NCBI RefSeq assembly: GCF_020510425.1
Contig: NZ_JAHBAH010000001.1
Span: 3,453,001 to 3,517,000 of the forward strand
Source: Quatrionicoccus australiensis
GTDB lineage: Bacteria > Pseudomonadota > Gammaproteobacteria > Burkholderiales > Rhodocyclaceae
Length of the DNA: 64,000 bases
Direction: 5' to 3'
This document shows positions 10,629-19,477 of the stretch, piece by piece. The translations under genes and the position numbers were made by a program. Below the pieces are notes generated by a model, which did not search any database, was not told where the DNA came from, and was given only the letters and a program-made list of their open reading frames with translations. How positions within the stretch are numbered: the first letter of the stretch is position 1; every line of letters begins with the position of its first letter.

Positions 10629-10670
10629 CGGTCGACGTGCTGAAAAAGCCTGTTTTCCCGCGGTCGACCG
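10629..10670. repeat. Paired GGTCGACC palindrome element
   Basis: One imperfect palindrome (CGGTCGACG, 10629-10637) and one perfect copy (CGGTCGACCG, 10661-10670) flank an A/T-tract linker containing AAAAAG and TGTTTTC. The two cores start 32 bp apart. It lies upstream of the small secreted gene. The same pairing occurs at 33377-33431 and 61760-61800. Confidence 0.7.
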
Positions 10671-10682
10671 CTGCCGTAAACG

Positions 10683-10716
10683 AAAAAAGCTGCCGCACTC
10701 GCGCGCGGCAGCTTTT
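10683..10716 (-). terminator. Intrinsic terminator after phoX
   Basis: The stem AGCTGCCGC / GCGGCAGCT has a GC-rich loop, with A runs on one side and T on the other, so it may work in both directions. It lies about 15 bases beyond the phoX stop on the minus strand. Confidence 0.75.
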
Positions 10717-10731
10717 CGGGCTTGAAAGAAC

Positions 10732-12957
10732 TCAGGAACCGATCAGGCCGCCGTCGTTCTTGGTGATGACAACGGTCGTCGAGCGCGGCCGTGCCGTGCC
10801 GTCTTCCGGCCAGTGGCTTTCGTAATTGGCGGGAATGGCGATATTCGCGGCGGTGCTGTTTTCACCCGGGTGCTGGATGTTGACGAAGATCGTCTTGCCA
10901 TCCGGCGTCTCGGTGATGCCGGTAATTTCGCAGCCCTTCGGGCCAACCAGGAAGCGGCGCAGGGTCGCATTGCTTGCATCCTTGCCGGCGTAGGTGGTGA
11001 CCGTCTGGTTGGCTGCGCCATTCGAAGGCACGGCCAGATTGGTGACGCTGACACTGCCACCATCGCCATAGGCACCGGGCAGGGCTGCCAGCATCATGCA
11101 GTTGGTGACGTCGGTGTAGGAGCTGTCGTCGGTCTGCAGCCACATCAGGCCGGGCACCGCCTGGCTGAACCAGAGGCCGTCCGGGCTCGAGAAATCATTG
11201 TCGTCGGTCAGGCCGGAGATGTTGATCGAAGTCGTATCGAGACCGGTTTCGGCGCCGAACAGGTAGATGTCCCAATGGAAGGTGGTCGCGGCGGCTTCGC
11301 TGCCGGTTTCACGCATGCGGATGATGTGGCCGTTCGGGTTGCCCTTGTTGCCTTCGCCATCGTCGTAGTAGCGCGGATTGGCGGCATCGAGACCGCGCGG
11401 CGTGCCGGCGGTGAAGGTGCCGGTCTTGCCGCGATCCGCGTTCTTGGTCAGGGTGACGTACACGTCGCCGGTGGCCGGATGCACACCGGCCCATTCCGGG
11501 CGGTCCATCGGCGTGGCGCCGACCGCATCGGCGGCCAGGCGGCAGTTGATCAGCACATCGGCCTGGTTGGCGAAGGTGTAGCTGGCATAACCTGAGATCG
11601 CTGGATTGGCGATGTTCAGTTCGGTCCAGGTGCCGCTGCCGTCGGCGGCGAAGGTGGCCACATAGAGCTTGCCGTCATTGAGGTACTTGTCGCCGGCGGT
11701 GAAACCGCCGTTGGCATCGGCGGCATCCCAGTTGCTCGTCGAAACGTACTTGTAGATGTATTCGCCGATTGCATCATCGCCCATGTAGAAGACGACCGGC
11801 TTGCCGGCAACGGCCTTGGCCGGCATCGCGCCTTCGTGGCCGAAGCGGCCCATGGCCGTGCGCTTGCGCGGGGCGGTGGCGGGGGCGAACGGATCAACCT
11901 CGACGACCCAGCCGAAGGTATTGGCGGCATTGCGGTAGTCGAGCGTGCTGTCGGCGCCGGTCAGGTTGAGGTCCCAGCGCGAATAGAGACCGGTGCCGGA
12001 GGTGTCGCCGCCGGCCGGGTTGGCCCAGCCGTAGCTGCCGTTGCTCGACGTCGACCCGATGTAGCGGTTCTGGGCGGCTGCGGCATTGGCGCCGAGCGTG
12101 GCGCTGGCCGGGCGCTTGAAGTAGCCGGCCCAGTTTTCTTCGCAGGTCAGGTAGGTGCCCCACGGCGTGACGCCGTTGGCGCAGTTGTTCAGCGTGCCGC
12201 GCGTCGCGGTGCCGGTCAGCGAGTACGGGGTGACCAGCAGGCTGTCGCCGCTCGCCGGGCCGGCGATGTCCATTGGCGAGGCGGCGGTATAGCGGCGGTT
12301 GAAGCCGGACAGCTTGTTGATCGAGAAATTGCTGCTGCGCACGATTTCAATCACCGAGACGCCGTGGGCATGGACTTCCTTGTCGACCTGGCCGGCAACG
12401 CGGGCGGTCTTGTCGAAGCCGGTGGTGACTTCGGCGGCGGTGTGCAGGAAGATCTGCGTGATGTTTTCGTGGTTCATGCAGAGCAGGCCGCGATTGACGT
12501 TGCTCAGGTCCTTGGCCAGGCCGGCGCTGTTCAGGCCGAAGTAGGCCATGCCGTCATGGTGGTCGCCGGCGCGGAATTCGAAGCTGGCGGCAGTGTCCGT
12601 GCCATCGTTGGCGTAAGCGGCGGTCGCCAGATTGATCGGGTCGCCGAGGCGGTAGAGGTATTGCGCGGTGTAGCCGGTCGGAATGCTCAGAACGTCGTTC
12701 AGGCTCTTGGCGACGACCGTGAAGCCGAGGCTGAAGCCATTATCGCTGTCGTTGTTCTTGCTGCTCGTCAGGCAGCCGGTCAGGCCGACGCTCATGAAGC
12801 TGCTGGCAGCCAGGCCGAAACCGCCCTTGAGGACATTGCGGCGCGACAGGCGGACATTGAGGATGTCGCCTAGGCTGGGGTTGCCGGAGGTGTTCTTGGA
12901 CACATCATCCTGGCCGTTTGGCGAGTCGGGGTGGTGCTTGGTAAGGAGTTCGGACAT
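10732..12957 (-). CDS. phoX: PhoX-family alkaline phosphatase, predicted Tat-exported lipoprotein
   Basis: 741 residues, DUF839/PhoX family. These enzymes release phosphate from phosphoesters using a Ca/Fe centre. The N-terminus has a twin-arginine motif (SRRNVLKGG, R39 R40), a hydrophobic stretch, then LTGC with Cys62 in lipobox position. Conserved PhoX pieces include CMNHEN, TCEENWAGYF, GRFGHEGA, YMGDD and SPDGLWF. The start MSELLTKHH is chosen for the purine-rich stretch ahead of it; the upstream in-frame ATG at 13005 has no ribosome site. It is the first gene after the gspC-gspN operon in the same direction, 86 bases beyond gspN, with a candidate Pho box between them. Export by Tat followed by type II secretion is an inference from position. 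Confidence 0.9.
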   Translation of the reverse strand: MSELLTKHHPDSPNGQDDVSKNTSGNPSLGDILNVRLSRRNVLKGGFGLAASSFMSVGLTGCLTSSKNNDSDNGFSLGFTVVAKSLNDVLSIPTGYTAQYLYRLGDPINLATAAYANDGTDTAASFEFRAGDHHDGMAYFGLNSAGLAKDLSNVNRGLLCMNHENITQIFLHTAAEVTTGFDKTARVAGQVDKEVHAHGVSVIEIVRSSNFSINKLSGFNRRYTAASPMDIAGPASGDSLLVTPYSLTGTATRGTLNNCANGVTPWGTYLTCEENWAGYFKRPASATLGANAAAAQNRYIGSTSSNGSYGWANPAGGDTSGTGLYSRWDLNLTGADSTLDYRNAANTFGWVVEVDPFAPATAPRKRTAMGRFGHEGAMPAKAVAGKPVVFYMGDDAIGEYIYKYVSTSNWDAADANGGFTAGDKYLNDGKLYVATFAADGSGTWTELNIANPAISGYASYTFANQADVLINCRLAADAVGATPMDRPEWAGVHPATGDVYVTLTKNADRGKTGTFTAGTPRGLDAANPRYYDDGEGNKGNPNGHIIRMRETGSEAAATTFHWDIYLFGAETGLDTTSINISGLTDDNDFSSPDGLWFSQAVPGLMWLQTDDSSYTDVTNCMMLAALPGAYGDGGSVSVTNLAVPSNGAANQTVTTYAGKDASNATLRRFLVGPKGCEITGITETPDGKTIFVNIQHPGENSTAANIAIPANYESHWPEDGTARPRSTTVVITKNDGGLIGS

Positions 12958-13010
12958 GGCTGTTCTCGTTGGTTTGGAAAAAGCACGATTGTCGGCAGGC
13001 TTCATGATGT

Positions 13011-13043
13011 TGGTGTGACGCGGACATGAACACGTCGTGACAC
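13011..13043 (-). promoter_or_regulatory. Candidate Pho box before phoX
   Basis: On the minus strand there are three 11-base units in a row, GTGTCACGACG, TGTTCATGTCC and GCGTCACACCA. Each carries a (T/G)TCA(C/T)-like core at the same place. PhoB boxes are 11-base direct repeats of CTGTCAT-like units, so spacing and position fit. The second and third units are weak matches. Confidence 0.5.
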
Positions 13044-13832
13044 TTATGTTGCAGACCAGTCCAGGCGGTAGCGGCCGGTTCCCAGTGGCTGGGCGATCAG
13101 TTGCAGGTAGCGGCCGAGGCGGTTCTCCGCATCATTTGCCAGGCGGGCTTCGCCGGTCAACTTGCCCTGCCAGCCGCGCCCGGCATTTTTGCCGTGCAGC
13201 GTGAGTTGACCGTCCAGCTCGATAATTCCCGGCCGGCCGCCGCCGAGCCGCGCCTGCAGGCCGTCCGTCTGGTAGGCCCAGTCGATCTCGAGGTCGCCCA
13301 GCGGGTAGTCCTCGAGCAGGCCGCTGGCGGCACCGCGCCAGAAGAGCTGGCCGCGGCTGTCGGGAATGCCGGCAAACGACCAGTGGGTCGTGCTCTGGCG
13401 GATGTCGAGGTGACCCTGCCAGCCGCTGCCTGGCAGCTTGAGTGCCGGCTGGGCAAGGAGCAGGGCTGCCGGCAGGACGACGCCGTCGGCGTTCAGGTGC
13501 AGGCCGTCGCCGGCCAGGGCGAGCGTCGCCCGGCCGTCGCCGAGGCGAATTTCGCTGCTCGCGGAAAATGGTTTGAGTTGCCAGGCGAGCGGGCCGAGAT
13601 CGTGCCAGGAATCGCTATCCGGCAGGCGTGCGAAGAGACGGCCGCGGCCTTGCCACCAGGCGCCGTCGGCCTCGGCGATCCGGCACTGGCCGGCGCAGGC
13701 GGCATTGAGCGCCGCCGCCGGCCAGCTCGCCGGCAATTGTGCCAGACCGAGCAGGCCGCACAGGCCGAGGATGAGCAGGCGGCGCGGCCAGTTGGCCGCC
13801 CGGCCGGCCGGGCGCGGTCGCGGATGCCTCAT
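13044..13832 (-). CDS. gspN: Type II secretion system protein N
   Basis: 262 residues with one N-terminal membrane helix and a periplasmic region. It contains the family's CAG-C-xx-A ... GxWWxGxGRL pattern, near residues 45-65. GspN is an accessory inner-membrane subunit of the type II secretion machine and is not present in all systems. Its start overlaps the end of gspM by 4 bases. It is the last gsp gene of the operon, just before phoX. Sequence conservation in GspN is low, so the call relies partly on position. Confidence 0.8.
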   Translation of the reverse strand: MRHPRPRPAGRAANWPRRLLILGLCGLLGLAQLPASWPAAALNAACAGQCRIAEADGAWWQGRGRLFARLPDSDSWHDLGPLAWQLKPFSASSEIRLGDGRATLALAGDGLHLNADGVVLPAALLLAQPALKLPGSGWQGHLDIRQSTTHWSFAGIPDSRGQLFWRGAASGLLEDYPLGDLEIDWAYQTDGLQARLGGGRPGIIELDGQLTLHGKNAGRGWQGKLTGEARLANDAENRLGRYLQLIAQPLGTGRYRLDWSAT

Positions 13833-14335
13833 GGCGCCGTCGCCGCGAAGGCGAAGACGGCATCGACCACGACACCGTCACCGCCCGGTTGCAGCCGGAC
13901 GCGTTGCAGGAGCAGGCGGTTTTCCTGCTGCATTGCAGCGGTCCACGTCAGCCAGCGGGCAAAATCGGTACGCCCTTCAAGCAGCAGTTCGCCATTGCCG
14001 TTCCAGCGCGCGACGAGCTTCGGGCCGAGTTCGCCGAGGCGCTGCTCGACGGCCTGGCGCAGCACTTCGGGGCGCGGCAGCGGGCGCGCCGTGTTGGCGG
14101 CATTCAGTTGTTGCCAGGCTTCGTAAAGACGGTCGCTCTGTTCGGCCGCTGCCGCCAGTTCGGGCATCTGGCGCAGCAACTTGTGCCGGTTGCTGGCCAG
14201 CGACCAGGCGAGTTGCACAACGAGGGCGCCGAGCAGCACCGCGCCGAGTATTTGCAGCGCCCGCCGCTCGCGCGGGGCGCGCTGCTGCCAGAAGGCCTGT
14301 GCCTGTTGTTGCCAGTTCAGAACAAGGGTTTTCAT
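13829..14335 (-). CDS. gspM: Type II secretion system protein M
   Basis: 168 residues. A short cytoplasmic N-terminus (WQQQAQAFWQQRAPRERRAL) is followed by one membrane helix (about residues 28-46) and a periplasmic ferredoxin-like domain. GspM binds GspL and stabilises the inner-membrane platform. The RxPRERRAL segment before the helix is typical. It overlaps gspL and gspN by 4 bases each, indicating translational coupling. Confidence 0.85.
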   Translation of the reverse strand: MKTLVLNWQQQAQAFWQQRAPRERRALQILGAVLLGALVVQLAWSLASNRHKLLRQMPELAAAAEQSDRLYEAWQQLNAANTARPLPRPEVLRQAVEQRLGELGPKLVARWNGNGELLLEGRTDFARWLTWTAAMQQENRLLLQRVRLQPGGDGVVVDAVFAFAATAP

Positions 14336-15513
14336 CGCAAATCTCCGGCCTGGATGCTGAAACTGCCCGGGGTGGCCTCCGCGATCAGGCGCAGGCCCTG
14401 GCCGCGGCCAGCTTCGGCGAGGCGGCTGAGGGCTGCGGCGTCGAGCTGGCTGAGCAGGTGCAGGCGGCCCTGGTCGTAACTGATCTCGCCGAGCTGGCCG
14501 GCCTCGTTCGGGGTCAGGCTGGCGAGCGGGCCGAGCAGGCGCAGGAAGTCGTCATCGGCCAGTTGTCCGGCCTGGCGGCGGGCGTTATCGACCTGGCGCC
14601 GCATCTGGAGCAGCGGATCGACCAGTGTCGCCTGCGGAAAGGCCTGCCGGAAGCGGGTGACGACATGCTGGCGATAGTCGCTCGCCTGACGCTCGAGCCA
14701 GATCCACTGCGCCGTGGCGAGTACGGCGACGAGCAGCGCGGCGCCGGCTGCAAGTTGCCCGGCGCGGCGGAAATGCCGGGCCAGGACGAGGCGCGGCTTG
14801 GGTGGTGCCAGCTCGCCGTAGAGAAAGCCGGCACCGGTGGGGAGGCTCAGGTTGGCCGGTTCGGCGCCGCTGTCGCGCAGTTCGCCGCTGTTCCTGCCGG
14901 TTTCGAGCAGCGTCGTGACCGAGTCCGGCAACTGGCGATCGAGATTGCGATAGCTGCTGATCGGCAGTTGCGCCAGCCAGCTGCCGAGATGCGGGTCGCT
15001 GTCCAGGCTGGCGAAACTGCCGTCGGCCAGCGCCAGATCGAGGCTGCCGGCGTAGAGCCAGGCCTGCCCGGCCGGCAGCGCCATGCCCAGCGGCCAGGCG
15101 GCGCGCGGGGCGAGGCCGAGCTCGCGCAACAGGGCGACGATGCCGGCCAGGCGCTGGCGGGCGATGATGCCGATTGCACTGATTTCGTCCGTGCCCGCCT
15201 CGGCCGCCGCAAAGAGCAGTTGTTCGGGGGCTTCGAGCAGGTTGTCCTCAAGCGCACCGGCGATCACCTGCGGGCTGCGGGCGCGCGCGGTCTGCGGCAG
15301 GCGGGCGCGCTGGCCGGCGCACTGGCTGCCGCTGAGCAGGATTTCGCAGGGCCGGCCGGCGTTGTCGCCGGCGGTTTCGCCGATGCCCGGCCAGTAGGCC
15401 GGTTCGCTGTGGCCCTGGCGGACGATGCGGCCGCTGCGGTCGCGCAGCAGCCAGCTGCAGTCGCGGCGTTGTTGCGGCCAGTCGGGAGGAATGAGCAGGA
15501 TCAGGGTGGTCAT
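14332..15513 (-). CDS. gspL: Type II secretion system protein L
   Basis: 393 residues. A cytoplasmic actin-like N-terminal domain binds the ATPase GspE. It is followed by one membrane helix (about residues 250-270, LAAGAALLVAVLATAQWIWL) and a small periplasmic domain. GspL links GspE to GspM, GspC and the pseudopilus in the inner membrane. It overlaps gspK and gspM by 4 bases. Confidence 0.87.
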   Translation of the reverse strand: MTTLILLIPPDWPQQRRDCSWLLRDRSGRIVRQGHSEPAYWPGIGETAGDNAGRPCEILLSGSQCAGQRARLPQTARARSPQVIAGALEDNLLEAPEQLLFAAAEAGTDEISAIGIIARQRLAGIVALLRELGLAPRAAWPLGMALPAGQAWLYAGSLDLALADGSFASLDSDPHLGSWLAQLPISSYRNLDRQLPDSVTTLLETGRNSGELRDSGAEPANLSLPTGAGFLYGELAPPKPRLVLARHFRRAGQLAAGAALLVAVLATAQWIWLERQASDYRQHVVTRFRQAFPQATLVDPLLQMRRQVDNARRQAGQLADDDFLRLLGPLASLTPNEAGQLGEISYDQGRLHLLSQLDAAALSRLAEAGRGQGLRLIAEATPGSFSIQAGDLR

Positions 15514-16424
15514 CGCAGGCTTTGCCAGTAGATATGGACGGGGCCGCGCTCGCTGGCGCGGCTGATCAGGGTGTCGACCCGGCTGCGGCTGCGCCCGGTG
15601 CGAACCTCGATATGGATCAGGAAGTGCCGGCTGGCACCGGTCAGCGGCAGCAGCGGCGCGGGCAGGTTGGGTTCGGGCAGGCGGTTCTGGAAGTCGCCCT
15701 GGTCGCGGAACGGCTGCTGCAGGCGTTGGCCGGCTAGGGCGCGTGCCGCCCCGAGGCTGAGTCCGGGCTGCACGGCGGCGAGGACTTCCGGCGGCGCGGT
15801 ATTGACATTGACCGCCTGCTGGCCGGGCAGGACGCTGACGAAATCCTGCAGGCGGCGCATGTTTTCCGCGCTGTAGCCGGCGATGGCGGGCAACTGGGCC
15901 GGATGGTCGAGCGGCCGGGCGAGGCCCGCTGTTTTTTCGTTGCCGCCCAGCGCCGCAGCGAGGCTGTCGGCCAGCCCGTCGGCGAGGCCGAGCAGGGCGA
16001 GCAGGCGGCGGTAGGCGCGCAGGGCCTGCGGGTCGAGCTGGCCGTTGCTGCGGCGCAGGTTGTTGAGATTGAAACGGCCCTGCATGTCCTCGATGCGGCC
16101 GGCCACTTCGCTTTCCTCATAGCGCAGCGGCGGCAACTGGCGGGCCCAGTCTTCAGTGAACGTGTCGAGGGAACCGGCGCGGCCGTCTGCGGCGAGGATG
16201 GCCTGGGCGTAGGCGAGACCGGCGCGCGCCATGGTGTAGGCCTGCGCCTTGTCGCGGCTACCGGCCAGGCGTTCGATCCAGTGATCGGTGCGGCTGAGCA
16301 GGCTGATCGCGCTCGCCGCCGCCAGTGCGGTGACCAGGATGGCGATGATCAGCGCCGCGCCGCCTTGCGGTCGACGTCCCGGAAACGGCATTTTTGCCAG
16401 GGCTTCAGTCGGCAGCGGGAACAT
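15510..16424 (-). CDS. gspK: Type II secretion minor pseudopilin K
   Basis: About 304 residues. The prepilin-like N-terminus ends in QGGAALIIAILVTALAAAS, with cleavage expected after the glycine. GspK lacks the Glu at +5 that other pseudopilins carry, and it caps the pseudopilus tip. The INVNTAPPEVLAA-type segment (here VNVNTAPPEVLAA) is diagnostic. The start is uncertain: ATG 16424 has AAGGAT upstream and overlaps gspJ by 20 bases, while ATG 16391 (MPFPGRRPQGG) gives a more usual short leader but no ribosome site. Confidence 0.88.
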   Translation of the reverse strand: MFPLPTEALAKMPFPGRRPQGGAALIIAILVTALAAASAISLLSRTDHWIERLAGSRDKAQAYTMARAGLAYAQAILAADGRAGSLDTFTEDWARQLPPLRYEESEVAGRIEDMQGRFNLNNLRRSNGQLDPQALRAYRRLLALLGLADGLADSLAAALGGNEKTAGLARPLDHPAQLPAIAGYSAENMRRLQDFVSVLPGQQAVNVNTAPPEVLAAVQPGLSLGAARALAGQRLQQPFRDQGDFQNRLPEPNLPAPLLPLTGASRHFLIHIEVRTGRSRSRVDTLISRASERGPVHIYWQSLR

Positions 16425-16989
16425 CGAAGATCCTTTCGATCGTGCCACCTTCCTGCAGCTCGAAGCGCAGGCGCAGGGCGCGCGGCAGGGCCTGTCCGGG
16501 CGGGTTCGGCCAGCTTGCCAGCCAGCGTCCCTGGCGATCGAGATAGGCGAATTCGAGGTGCTCGATGCCGCTCAGCAGGCGGTAGCTGCGGCCCGGCGCG
16601 AGCGCGTCCGGCGTCGGCCAGAGCAGCAGGTCGAGCTGGCCGTCCTGCCAGCGGTAGGCGAGGCGGCTGAGCTGGCCGTCGCTGTCGCCAATCCGCGTGA
16701 AACTCATCTGGGCACTTTTTTCCGTGCTGCTGCCCTGCCAGGGCGGTGCGGCGCGGCCGTCGGTTTGTCGCCCGGGGACGGCGATCGCCTGGCGGACGTC
16801 GCTGCCGATGCGCTCGCCGACCAGGGCGAGTTCCTGCCAGCGTGCCGTCGTTTCCGTGAGGTGCAGGCTGGCCTGCTGCACGTTGTCGAGACCGCGCCAG
16901 CCGAGCGCGCCGATCAGGGCGAGCAGGGCTACCGCGACGAGCATCTCGATCAGCGTGAAACCGGCCATTTTGCAGCGGTCGACCGTCAT
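16405..16989 (-). CDS. gspJ: Type II secretion minor pseudopilin J
   Basis: 194 residues. The prepilin leader MTVDRCKMA is followed by GFTLIEMLVAVALLALIGALGW, with the conserved cleavage site G|FTLIE. GspJ joins GspI and GspK in the pseudopilus tip complex. The start codon overlaps the gspI stop. Codons 2-5 are formed by one copy of the dispersed CGGTCGACCG palindrome (16976-16985), which lengthens the leader compared with a plain MAGFTLIE beginning. Confidence 0.92.
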   Translation of the reverse strand: MTVDRCKMAGFTLIEMLVAVALLALIGALGWRGLDNVQQASLHLTETTARWQELALVGERIGSDVRQAIAVPGRQTDGRAAPPWQGSSTEKSAQMSFTRIGDSDGQLSRLAYRWQDGQLDLLLWPTPDALAPGRSYRLLSGIEHLEFAYLDRQGRWLASWPNPPGQALPRALRLRFELQEGGTIERIFDVPAAD

Positions 16990-17351
16990 GGCGCGGGCAA
17001 AAAGGCAACCAGGCGGCCGACCGGCGCAGTCGTGCCGGGCGTGGCATAGACTTCGATGTCGACGCGGCGGAATTGCGCCTGCGGCAGCGGCGCGACGCGC
17101 TGCCGCCAGGTGAAGCTCTGGCTGCCCATCGCGGCCGTGCCGCGGCTTTCGCCGAGCGCTGGCCAGGCGCGTTCGGCGTAGAGCAGGGCGATCCGGTTTT
17201 CGGCGATCCAGCCGGCCAGCTGGCGCGTGCGCAGGGCTTCGATCGTGTCGGCCGAGCTGCTGCCGGCGCGGATGGCCGCAGCCAGCCCGACGGCGAGGAT
17301 GGCGAGGGCAACGAGGATTTCGAGGAAGGTGAAACCGGCGGCGCGTTTCAC
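16986..17351 (-). CDS. gspI: Type II secretion minor pseudopilin I
   Basis: 121 residues. The short leader MKRAA is followed by GFTFLEILVALAILAVGLAAAIRA, the standard prepilin cleavage and hydrophobic segment with Glu at +5. GspI starts assembly of the tip complex with GspJ and GspK. It overlaps gspH and gspJ by 4 bases each. The length is normal for the family. Confidence 0.92.
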   Translation of the reverse strand: MKRAAGFTFLEILVALAILAVGLAAAIRAGSSSADTIEALRTRQLAGWIAENRIALLYAERAWPALGESRGTAAMGSQSFTWRQRVAPLPQAQFRRVDIEVYATPGTTAPVGRLVAFLPAP

Positions 17352-17800
17352 GGCATTTCCTCTAGGCTGATCAGGCCGCTCGGCTGGCCGGCGATTTGCC
17401 AGTGCCGGGTGCCGTCGCCGAGGCGGACGATGAACAGCGGCGGCGTGGCGCCGAAGCGGATCAGGCTACCCGGCACCTGGGCATGGCCGTCGATTTCCAG
17501 GCTTTCGAGGGCGAGTCCCTCGGCCAGCACCAGGACGGGCGGCTGCAGTTCGGCCGGCCGCCAGGTGGCATCCTTCTCGACCAGCAGACGCGCCGTGCCG
17601 GTGTCGACCTGCCAGGCCCAGTCGCGCGCTTCTCGGTTGGCCTGGCGTGCCGCGGTTTCGGCCTGTTCCTGCCAGGCGCGGGCGCTGTTGCGCTGGGCGC
17701 CCAGGCGGCTGTCGGGCAGGGCGGGCACGACGCTGGTCGCGAGGATGCCGAGCAGGATCAGCACAACGAGGATTTCGATCAGGGTGAAGCCGCGCGCCAT
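17348..17800 (-). CDS. gspH: Type II secretion minor pseudopilin H
   Basis: 150 residues. It begins MARGFTLIEILVVLILLGILATSVVP, a type IV pilin-like cleavage and anchor. GspH links the tip complex to the GspG shaft. The ATG at 17800 is chosen because it gives a normal leader; an earlier in-frame start at 17842 would run into gspG. It is 13 bases after the gspG stop. Confidence 0.9.
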   Translation of the reverse strand: MARGFTLIEILVVLILLGILATSVVPALPDSRLGAQRNSARAWQEQAETAARQANREARDWAWQVDTGTARLLVEKDATWRPAELQPPVLVLAEGLALESLEIDGHAQVPGSLIRFGATPPLFIVRLGDGTRHWQIAGQPSGLISLEEMP

Positions 17801-17813
17801 GGTTTTTCGCGGC

Positions 17814-18254
17814 TTACAGCGCCCAGTTGCCGATGTCGGCATCGTTGCCTTCGCCGCCCGCCTGGTCGTCGGCGCCGTAGCTGAAGACGTCGATCTCGCC
17901 GTGCAGGCCGGGGTTCAGGTAAAGATAGGGCTGGCCCCAGGGGTCGCGCGGCAGGCGTTCGACGTAGCCGCCGTTCTTCCAGCCGGCCGGCACCGGCGGC
18001 AATTGCGGCTTGCTGACCAATGCCGCGAGGCCCTGTTCGCTGCTCGGGTAGCGCTGGTTGTCGAGGCGGTAGAGCTTGAGCGCCTGGACCAGGCTGGCGA
18101 TGTCCTGGCGGGCGGCGACGATGCGTGCCTCGTCCGGCCGGCTCATCACCTTGGGTACGACGAGCGCGGCGAGGATGCCGAGAATGACGATGACGACCAT
18201 CACTTCGATCAGCGTGAAGCCAGCGGTCGACCGGCGGAAAAGGGCATTTTTCAT
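17814..18254 (-). CDS. gspG: Type II secretion major pseudopilin G
   Basis: 146 residues. The leader ends in A and is followed by GFTLIEVMVVIVILGILAALVVPK. The C-terminal calcium-site region and the LPPVPAGWKNGGYVERLPRDPWGQPYLYLNPG segment are diagnostic of GspG. It forms the pseudopilus shaft. The palindrome CGGTCGACCG (18224-18233) lies within the leader codons (RRST), as in gspJ. It lies 7 bases after gspF. Confidence 0.95.
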   Translation of the reverse strand: MKNALFRRSTAGFTLIEVMVVIVILGILAALVVPKVMSRPDEARIVAARQDIASLVQALKLYRLDNQRYPSSEQGLAALVSKPQLPPVPAGWKNGGYVERLPRDPWGQPYLYLNPGLHGEIDVFSYGADDQAGGEGNDADIGNWAL

Positions 18255-18261
18255 GGAGTAC

Positions 18262-19473
18262 CTAGCGCAGCAGTTGGTTGATTTCGATGATCGGTTGCAG
18301 GATGGCGAGAACGATGACGAGCACGACGAGGCCCATGCCGAGAATCATCAGCGGCTCGAACAGGCTCATCGCCAGGCCGAGCCGGTGGCTGACCTCGTCG
18401 CTTTGCTGGCGCGCCGCCTTGTCGAGCATGGCGTCGAGGCGGCCGCTGTTTTCGCCGCTCGCCACCATGTGCAGCAGCAGCGGCGGGAAATGTCCGGTCT
18501 GGGCGAGCGCGCGGTGCAGCGGCATGCCTTCGCGCACCTGGTCCGTGGCAGCGCCAAGTGCGTCCTGCAGCGGACTCAGCCAGAGCACGGCACGCCCGGC
18601 CTGCAGGGCATTGAGCAGGGGTACGCCGCTGCCGACCAGGATGGCCAGGGTCTGGGCGAGGCGGGCGCTGTCCAGGCTGCGCAGCAAAGGCCCGAGCAGC
18701 GGCAGGCGCATCAGCTGCGTCTGCCAGGCGCGGCGGATCGCCGGCTGGCGCCAGGCACGCCGGGCCAGCCAGGTGCCGAGCAGACCGCCGCCGAGCAGGC
18801 CGGGCCAGGCGACGCGCAGGAAGTCGCTGACCGCGATCAGGCCGCGCGTCAGGAGCGGCAATTGCTGCTTGCCGTTCTGGAAGACGGCGACCACCTGCGG
18901 CACGACATAGGTCATCAGGCCGAGGATCACGGCGCAGGCGACGGCGACGACGAGCACTGGGTAGACGAGGGCCTGGACCAGGCGCTGGCGCAGCGCGCCG
19001 CTGCGTTCGAGATGATCGGCGAGGCGGGTCAGGATGCCGTCGAGCTGGCCGCTCTGTTCGCCGGCCGCGATCAGGGCGCAGTAGAGGCTGTCGAAACTGC
19101 GCGGGAAACGCGCCAGCGCCTTGTGCAGCGGATGGCCGGCGAGCAGTTCGGCGCGGATCGCGGCGAGCAGTTGCCGCGTCGCGGCGTCGGCGCTCTGCTC
19201 GATCAGCGCGGCGAGGGCGCGCTCGACCGGAATGCCGGCTTCGAGCAGCGTCGCCCACTGGCGGGTGAGTAGCATGAGGGCGGCGTGGCCGAGGCGCGGC
19301 GGCCGGCGCAGCGGCGTCTCCGGGCCGGCCGCGCTGACTGCCGTCTGCACCTCGACCGGGAACAGGCCCTGTTCGCGCAGCAGGCTGCGCGCCTGGCGTG
19401 CGGTGTCGGCATCGAGCACGCCAGCGATTTCGCCGCCGGCGAGATTGACGGCACGGTAGCGGAAGGCGGCCAT
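18262..19473 (-). CDS. gspF: Type II secretion inner membrane platform protein F
   Basis: 403 residues. Two repeats of the GspF domain each have a cytoplasmic helical bundle with a GxxLxxAL-type region, and there are three membrane helices (about 170-190, 220-240 and 375-398). The starting segment MAAFRYRAVNLAGGEIAGVLDADTARQAR is typical. GspF is the polytopic platform protein contacting GspE. It is separated from gspE by 4 bases. Confidence 0.94.
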   Translation of the reverse strand: MAAFRYRAVNLAGGEIAGVLDADTARQARSLLREQGLFPVEVQTAVSAAGPETPLRRPPRLGHAALMLLTRQWATLLEAGIPVERALAALIEQSADAATRQLLAAIRAELLAGHPLHKALARFPRSFDSLYCALIAAGEQSGQLDGILTRLADHLERSGALRQRLVQALVYPVLVVAVACAVILGLMTYVVPQVVAVFQNGKQQLPLLTRGLIAVSDFLRVAWPGLLGGGLLGTWLARRAWRQPAIRRAWQTQLMRLPLLGPLLRSLDSARLAQTLAILVGSGVPLLNALQAGRAVLWLSPLQDALGAATDQVREGMPLHRALAQTGHFPPLLLHMVASGENSGRLDAMLDKAARQQSDEVSHRLGLAMSLFEPLMILGMGLVVLVIVLAILQPIIEINQLLR

Positions 19474-19477
19474 GGCG

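Noticed and set aside
13438..15531. Long open frame of 697 codons on + across gspL-gspN
   Set aside because: It is the antisense frame of a GC-rich operon. Its protein is low-complexity Arg/Ala/Gln-rich without domains, while the minus strand has ordered, overlapping gsp genes.
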